From Roseivirga sp. UBA6061 (GTDB taxonomy: Bacteria > Bacteroidota > Bacteroidia > Cytophagales > Cyclobacteriaceae), in the NCBI GenBank assembly GCA_002427745.1, contig DIYF01000016.1, positions 1-11,475 of the forward strand: a DNA stretch of 11,475 nt, in the 5' to 3' direction. How positions within the stretch are numbered: position 1 is the stretch's first letter; each line of letters starts with the position of its first letter. Of the stretch, positions 7,181 to 11,475 are shown piece by piece. The notes under the pieces were generated by a model. That model was not told the origin of the DNA. It saw only the letters and a list, made by a program, of their open reading frames with translations, and ran no database searches. The translations under genes and the position numbers were made by a program.

Positions 7181-7864
7181 CTACCCGAATTTCTGCATTA
7201 GGATTACAGGGTTATCCGGACTTACTACTTCCAGATCATTATAGTAGACATGTCTGCCACTCTGAGTTTTTGCCTGAAAGCACAGACCTGTTTGTCCTGG
7301 TTCAAAGTGACCTACAATACCTGTATCAATACGAACTCCCATCAAATGAGGAGTTCCGGTTCTGGTGCCAATCAATTCACCAGTACCATTCTCAACTAAG
7401 ATTTCGAACCCGGGCATGAACTTACCAAAAGGTTTAATGACCGAAATAGCAGTCAAAGGCCCCAGATCAATATAATCACCTTGTGCGGGAGTAAAATGAT
7501 CGGATAATACCTCTTGTTTATCAGACCCTCCTCCGGGCAACTGGTAAGACCCGATTGTTCTACTGAAAATTGGACGTGGTCCAACATTTTGACAGACTAA
7601 CCAGGGGATGTTTTCTGGCTGTCCTTCTTCATTTAATGCCGCAAACTGATAGTTCCCTTTATGGTACAGCTCTCCATGCCGGGTTCCACCTTCGATCTCA
7701 AGCGATACAATCTGAATTCTAACTCCTAACCAGGTAAGAGTGAGTACACCTTCAGCTCCTTCAATTACCGGAAAGACAACCGGACCAGGGCCACCTCCAA
7801 TCGGGTCTGGCAGGTATGGATAAACATTGACATTCTTTACTTTGATTTGAGTAACTGGAAACAT
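7181..7864 (-). CDS. Unrecognised beta-rich protein (227 aa)
   Basis: The 227-residue product begins MFPVTQIKVKNVNVYPYLPD and has a Gly/Pro-rich segment (IGGGPGPVVFPV), then alternating hydrophobic stretches that predict beta strands throughout, such as VLTLTWLGVRIQIVSLEIEG and DYIDLGPLTAISVIKPFG. It has no signal peptide, lipobox or membrane helix, and just two cysteines (in WLVCQN and GLCFQA), so it appears cytoplasmic or exported by an unseen route. No motif of a known enzyme was found. The reading frame is open for its whole length with normal codon use, and a strong hairpin follows its stop, so it is very likely a real gene. No function is proposed. Its upstream region is the long gap at 7865-8395. 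Confidence 0.75.
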   Translation of the reverse strand: MFPVTQIKVKNVNVYPYLPDPIGGGPGPVVFPVIEGAEGVLTLTWLGVRIQIVSLEIEGGTRHGELYHKGNYQFAALNEEGQPENIPWLVCQNVGPRPIFSRTIGSYQLPGGGSDKQEVLSDHFTPAQGDYIDLGPLTAISVIKPFGKFMPGFEILVENGTGELIGTRTGTPHLMGVRIDTGIVGHFEPGQTGLCFQAKTQSGRHVYYNDLEVVSPDNPVILMQKFG

Positions 7865-8000
7865 AACTATAGGTTTTGATTTGAAATTATTTACTCAATC
7901 AAATAGCCACTTCGTTACTTCATTTTCGAGAGCCTTAATACTCGTTTTAGAAATTCAGGTATTTGTACTTTTATGTTTTTTGATATAAAAAAGCCACACA

Positions 8001-8114
8001 TCATGCCCCTACACTAAACACTAATGTCAGCGCATATCTTTGAAACCACGACCGGACCTGAGCATACGGTCTAACGCAACTGAACAGGGTGAAAATCAGA
8101 ATTAGTTTCTTCAT
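8001..8114 (-). CDS. Candidate 37-residue secreted peptide, or relic of a secreted-protein gene
   Basis: The minus strand reads ATG at 8114 to TGA at 8001. The product starts MKKLILIFTLFSCVRPYAQV and continues RSWFQRYALTLVFSVGA. The first 19 residues have a charged start (MKK), a hydrophobic core and a YA|Q cleavage site, exactly the style of Bacteroidota signal peptides; LFSC could alternatively be a weak lipobox. Cleavage would leave about 19 residues with an amphipathic, basic-aromatic beginning. It is unclear whether this is a true micropeptide or the 5' end of a gene lost by deletion. All three frames downstream meet stops before 7864, so it is not a simple frameshifted leader for the gene at 7181-7864. 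Confidence 0.4.
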   Translation of the reverse strand: MKKLILIFTLFSCVRPYAQVRSWFQRYALTLVFSVGA

Positions 8115-8336
8115 AAGTTTCGTGTTCTGATTTATGATGGGAATTCACTCATAAACGCTTATGATAAATCCGGCCTTACCAGTGAACTGATAGATATTCA
8201 TAAGTCAAGTGATATAAAAACACACCCCTCATAGCCGCTGCAGTCATTTTTCGATATAAATCAGACTTTTTCAGCTTTTAACAGTCCATAGCATTTCACT
8301 TAGAATTTCATAGCAGTTGGCCAAACCCAGGTGATA

Positions 8337-8360
8337 AAACCACCACCATCGCTGTGGTTT
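8337..8360 (+). promoter_or_regulatory. Hairpin 36 bases before the serine hydrolase start
   Basis: AAACCAC (8337-8343) pairs with GTGGTTT (8354-8360) around a ten-base loop. It falls in the probable leader or promoter of the gene at 8396 and could be an operator or an mRNA structure. No ligand or protein is suggested by the sequence. Confidence 0.3.
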
Positions 8361-8395
8361 GACGGTACATTCAGGAAATCAAAAATTCAAATAAC

Positions 8396-10123
8396 ATGTA
8401 TCGAAAAATCATAATTATTTCTGCCATACTGGTATTCACTTTACCAGCCTGCATAGCACAAAATGACACAGACTACGCTAAAAAACTAAGTGCCTTTGTT
8501 TCAAAACAACTACAGAAGAAGAAAGTAACTGGCCTGAGTGTGGCTTTATCTATTGACGGTAAAACAGTGCTGTCGGAGGGCTTTGGTTTTGCCCATAAAG
8601 AAAAGAACATCAGAGCCGGGGCTGAAACCCAATATGCCATAGGCTCTATCTCCAAAGTAGTCACCTCAACAGCCGTTCTCAGGCTGTATTCAGAAGGTAA
8701 AATCGATATTGATAAACCTTACAAAAACTATGTGCCGGAGTTTAATATGAAACGACATTTTGCCGATGACACTCCCATCACAGTAAGGCACCTTTTGGCC
8801 CATTTCGGAGGTATACCCAGAGTACATGCCAAAGGTTTCTCTACTAAAGACGATCAACCTCAGTCCAGAATTCTTGAAATTGCCAACAACGGCTACATGT
8901 CGGCACCTCCCGGAGTAGTCAATCAATACTCTGACTGGGGAAGCGATCTCCTTGGTCTACTCGTAGAAAAAGTCTCAGGCCAGAAAATACAAGACTATAT
9001 ATCATCCCAGGTGTTTACCCCCCTTGGCATGGAACAGGGAGGTTTTGGACCACTCGATGAAACCGGCTCCTATGTGAATGGTAAGCTGACCCCCACCTAT
9101 GAATACAGCTACCCCGGGTCAGATGGTGCAAATGCATCCGCTCAGGACCTTATGAAATTAGGCCAAATGTATCTGGATAAAGGAAGAGTTAATGGTATTT
9201 CCTATTTATCCGAAGATATAACCAGGCAGTCGTTAACCCCTCAGTTTACAGATGCTCCTTTAAATTACTCTAAAAAACAGGGCTTGATGTGGGACATCTA
9301 CAGATACAGCAAGTATACCAGAATTTCCAAAGGCGGTATCCATGAGCCATTTTTTAGCATGCTCTATATCGTTCCCGAATTCAATATGGTGCTGGCAGTG
9401 TGTAGCAACTCTAACTCAACAGGCGCGATTAACAGAGCTGTCTATGGAAATGTAATAGACCATTTACTCAAGACACGCCCTGCCAAAACCATTCGTTCAT
9501 CCAATCACAGCATGAAACCTGAAGCGCTGTCTGATCAAGACATGAATAAACTGGAAGGCATTTACAGCACAGATGAAGGTATGGTGGAAATTAAAAGAGC
9601 CGGGGATAAATTTAAGGTGACTTTTGCCGCTAATGGAAAGACACTTAACGCCACCCCTTACAATAACAAAACCCTTAGAATCAAAGCTAAGTTGCTGGGG
9701 CTGATTCCCGTGCATGTAATGGACATTTTCTGGGATGAGTACAATGGAGAAATTGTAGTTGGTGAACAGTATGCCAGTGGTCGCAGATCAGTAGGTGGTG
9801 TGAAAATTGTCGATAAACCCATTCCCTCAAAATGGCAGGCAGCACTTGGTAAATATGCCGTAGTTAATCTCAAAGACAACGAATATACACACCTTCAGGA
9901 ACTTGAATTATTAATTAATGAATACGGATTACTTGAGGTAAAGGGAGAGGTTATTTACCCCCGATCATTTAAGTTCAGATTACCTCTGAGCGCTGTTTCA
10001 GAAAGACAAGCCATTATTCCGGGGTATTCATTTGATTTCTTTTCAGGAGAAACGGTGGAAATGAGTACCGAATCCAACAAGCCAACCTTGCTCTTTTCGG
10101 GCTATAAATTTCAAAAACAGTAA
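8396..10123 (+). CDS. Exported serine hydrolase, beta-lactamase/PBP (class C, S12) family
   Basis: This 575-residue protein has an N-terminal export signal (MYRKIIIISAILVFTLPACI). It could be a lipoprotein at C19 (LPAC) or be cleaved after CIA at Q22. Residues about 30-355 form a beta-lactamase fold: S84-I-S-K87 is the SxxK motif with the nucleophilic serine, and RHLLAHFGGIP is the usual following segment. The second motif is Y178-S-D180 (normally YxN), and the third is K312-G-G314 (normally HTG or KTG). Residues about 375-575 are a beta-rich C-terminal extension in two parts, of the kind found in long S12 hydrolases. Relatives include D-aminopeptidases, esterases and carboxypeptidases, so beta-lactam resistance should not be assumed. 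It stands alone; the next gene starts 100 bases later. Confidence 0.88.
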   Translation: MYRKIIIISAILVFTLPACIAQNDTDYAKKLSAFVSKQLQKKKVTGLSVALSIDGKTVLSEGFGFAHKEKNIRAGAETQYAIGSISKVVTSTAVLRLYSEGKIDIDKPYKNYVPEFNMKRHFADDTPITVRHLLAHFGGIPRVHAKGFSTKDDQPQSRILEIANNGYMSAPPGVVNQYSDWGSDLLGLLVEKVSGQKIQDYISSQVFTPLGMEQGGFGPLDETGSYVNGKLTPTYEYSYPGSDGANASAQDLMKLGQMYLDKGRVNGISYLSEDITRQSLTPQFTDAPLNYSKKQGLMWDIYRYSKYTRISKGGIHEPFFSMLYIVPEFNMVLAVCSNSNSTGAINRAVYGNVIDHLLKTRPAKTIRSSNHSMKPEALSDQDMNKLEGIYSTDEGMVEIKRAGDKFKVTFAANGKTLNATPYNNKTLRIKAKLLGLIPVHVMDIFWDEYNGEIVVGEQYASGRRSVGGVKIVDKPIPSKWQAALGKYAVVNLKDNEYTHLQELELLINEYGLLEVKGEVIYPRSFKFRLPLSAVSERQAIIPGYSFDFFSGETVEMSTESNKPTLLFSGYKFQKQ

Positions 10124-10193
10124 GGATTTGAGCCAACGCCCCCAAAAAGGCAACAAAATTCATATCACCGCATGACAAAAACCTTCGTGTTGA

Positions 10194-10201
10194 TATCTTT
10201 A
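10194..10201 (+). promoter_or_regulatory. Candidate -7 box for the LytTR gene
   Basis: TATCTTTA matches TAnnTTTG at five of six fixed positions and lies 22 bases before the ATG at 10224, a reasonable leader length. GAAGG just before the start (10217-10221) could act as a ribosome binding site. No clear -33 TTTG is seen. Confidence 0.4.
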
Positions 10202-10223
10202 ACCGGAAATCAATGCGAAGGTC

Positions 10224-11093
10224 ATGTCATTCTCCTCTTTGAAGGAATATTTCAAGTCTGCTCCCGAAAAATCTGTTGAAGAAGGTAAAAATCAAGAAGC
10301 CAGACCTTCTGTTTTTTCCAGGTTCTGGTTTCAGATTACCCTTGCCTTTGTCATTACGCTGATCAATTATATTCTCACTTACAGCTCAAAGAGGTTGGAC
10401 CTGATCAATCTCTACTATTTCCTCAGCGATTTGCTGATGAGCTTTCTGGTTTTGAGGTTCTTTATGTTTTGTACCAACAAACTCGAGAGCCTGGTGAGTT
10501 GGGATAAAAGCCCCGGAAAAAGGTTGATTTTACAACTCTCTGTTATAAGTCCTTTATTGGCTCTTTTCAATATTTTGATCAACAAATTAACCGAGCTGAT
10601 CTTCTATACCGGCAGGGTGGATCTGGGCTTCTATACCTTCGACATGGTAGTAGCCCTGCTGTTCATACTAATTGTACAGTTTTTATACATAAGCCTTCAC
10701 TTTATTCAGAACAGACCTCAGGCATCGGTTGTATTAAGAGAGAAATCCGTTGCCCCCCCTTTAAAAGCGGCAATCGGTAAGCAGACGGTATTAGTACCTC
10801 AAACAGAATGTCTGTTGATCTTTGTCCACGCCAATATCAGTTATGTTGTCAATAAAGAGCAAAAGCATCTAATTCTTGATCTTCCCTTGAAAGACGTTGA
10901 AGAAAAACTGGACGATCGTTTTTTCAGAGCTAACCGCCAGTTTATAGTAAGCAAGGAGGCCATTGCAGGATATAAAAGTCTTGACTTTGGCAAGTTGGAA
11001 GTCTCTCTTGCCAGTAGCAATAAATTAGTGCCGGATACACTGACAATCAGCCGTAACAATGCAGCTTCATTTCGACAATGGATAAAGGTTTGA
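10224..11093 (+). CDS. Membrane-anchored LytTR-family transcriptional regulator
   Basis: This 289-residue protein has four predicted membrane helices (about 33-53, 62-83, 101-123 and 138-160), then a linker and a C-terminal LytTR DNA-binding domain (about 185-289). Diagnostic parts of LytTR are DRFFRANRQFIVSKEAIAGY (231-250), the nearby LEVSLASS strand, and the closing SRNNAASFRQWI. There is no receiver domain with a phosphorylatable aspartate and no histidine-kinase domain, so it is not a normal two-component regulator. The helices may sense a membrane signal directly or pair with an unlinked partner. This architecture is frequent in Bacteroidota. The ATG at 10224 is preceded by GAAGG. It is downstream of the serine hydrolase by 100 bases, so it might be independently transcribed; its targets are unknown. 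Confidence 0.88.
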   Translation: MSFSSLKEYFKSAPEKSVEEGKNQEARPSVFSRFWFQITLAFVITLINYILTYSSKRLDLINLYYFLSDLLMSFLVLRFFMFCTNKLESLVSWDKSPGKRLILQLSVISPLLALFNILINKLTELIFYTGRVDLGFYTFDMVVALLFILIVQFLYISLHFIQNRPQASVVLREKSVAPPLKAAIGKQTVLVPQTECLLIFVHANISYVVNKEQKHLILDLPLKDVEEKLDDRFFRANRQFIVSKEAIAGYKSLDFGKLEVSLASSNKLVPDTLTISRNNAASFRQWIKV

Positions 11094-11300
11094 TATCCCA
11101 TTCCTCAGGCATGGACTGAACGAACAAGTAAAGCGGCAATTGATAATTAGCAGAAGTAAAACAGCCCCCTTTCGAATGTAGATCAACGAGTAAAATTTCC
11201 CTGCCTAAAAACCTCTCGTTCCCCCTCCTATCATTCCCTAATTTTCTTTACTTTAGAAGCTAGTTCGCGGCCCAAATCAACAATTTCTAGCTAAGTACCT

Positions 11301-11475
11301 ATGTATCTGATATTTGATACTGAGACCACCGGTTTACCCAAAGACTGGAACGCTCCCCTTGAAGACCTCGACAACTGGCCACGGCTGGTTCAGCTCGCCT
11401 GGCAGGTTCACGATAAATTCGGAAGACTCATCTCGGCACAGAATTACATTGTAAAACCGGAGGGTTTTACCATTC
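11301..11475 (+). CDS. dnaE: DnaQ-type 3'-5' exonuclease start, probably DNA polymerase III alpha with fused exonuclease (cut by window edge)
   Basis: The first 58 codons are present, beginning MYLIFDTETTGLPKDWNAPL, with D6 and E8 as the first two acidic metal-binding residues of the DEDD exonuclease fold. DNWPRLVQLAWQVHDKFGRL follows, then NYIVKPEGFTI. This wording is that of the exonuclease module that begins long DNA polymerase III alpha proteins in Bacteroidota (established knowledge), in which proofreading and polymerase parts lie on one chain. A stand-alone DnaQ cannot be excluded because the rest of the gene is outside the window. The 207-base gap upstream (11094-11300) holds no gene; TACTTTAG near 11250 is a weak -7-like match. 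Confidence 0.8.
   Translation, partial: MYLIFDTETTGLPKDWNAPLEDLDNWPRLVQLAWQVHDKFGRLISAQNYIVKPEGFTI

Larger units (their letters stand above)
7865..8395. other. 531-base AT-rich intergenic region with repeats, hairpins and one short ORF
   Basis: This gap separates divergent genes at 7864 (minus) and 8396 (plus). It holds a direct repeat TGATATAAAAA (7981-7991 and 8210-8220), with a related CGATATAAA near 8252. TTCATAAGT is repeated at 8110-8118 and 8197-8205. There is a perfect hairpin TCATAA-ACGC-TTATGA at 8149-8164 and a 9-base inverted repeat AAATCAGAA/TTCTGATTT (8093-8101, 8125-8133). A 37-codon ORF for a signal peptide lies at 8001-8114 on the minus strand. No confident promoter pair was found for either flanking gene. 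Confidence 0.6.

Noticed and set aside
8035..8042. Perfect TATCTTTG -7 box on the plus strand
   Set aside because: It has no -33 partner, lies about 350 bases from the next plus-strand start, and falls within the minus-strand signal-peptide ORF; kept only as a chance match.
7865..8114. Micro-ORF as a frameshifted signal peptide of the 7181-7864 protein
   Set aside because: Between its stop and the downstream ATG there are many stops in all frames, so a single frameshift cannot join them.

Overview
The window looks like chromosomal DNA of a Bacteroidota bacterium, most likely from the order Cytophagales (inference). The signs are a large secreted protein ending in a type IX secretion (T9SS) sorting domain, signal peptides that typically end in Ala-Gln, starts with few Shine-Dalgarno sequences, -7-like TAnnTTTG boxes, a four-helix membrane LytTR regulator, and a DnaQ-type exonuclease start of the kind fused to DNA polymerase III alpha in this phylum. 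No tRNA, rRNA, insertion sequence, CRISPR array or prophage was seen.

Layout. (1) 1-567, minus: the N-terminal part of a secreted M14 zinc carboxypeptidase, cut by the window edge. (2) 758-3851, plus: five closely spaced genes for a Crp/Fnr regulator, a five-helix DMT (YdcZ/DUF606) transporter, a GNAT acetyltransferase, an NfsB-like nitroreductase and a second GNAT. They read as a small regulated export and small-molecule modification cluster. (3) 4064-6712, plus: an 882-residue secreted protein in which seven propeller-type repeats sit inside what looks like one helical alpha/alpha domain, followed by a T9SS tail. This is the most unusual object in the window. (4) 6755-7024 and 7181-7864, minus: a small acidic protein and an unrecognised beta-rich protein, separated by a strong hairpin. 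(5) 7865-8395: a long AT-rich intergenic stretch holding repeats, hairpins and a 37-codon minus-strand ORF that encodes a convincing signal peptide. (6) 8396-10123, plus: an exported serine hydrolase of the beta-lactamase/PBP family with altered second and third motifs. (7) 10224-11093, plus: a membrane-anchored LytTR transcription factor. (8) 11301 to the end, plus: the start of a 3'-5' exonuclease domain, probably DNA polymerase III alpha.

The first cluster is the only group that reads as a functional unit. The Crp-type regulator probably controls the adjacent transporter and the three cytoplasmic enzymes. The remaining genes appear to be independently expressed cell-surface, regulatory and housekeeping genes. 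All assignments come from reading translations and motifs by eye; no database search was run.
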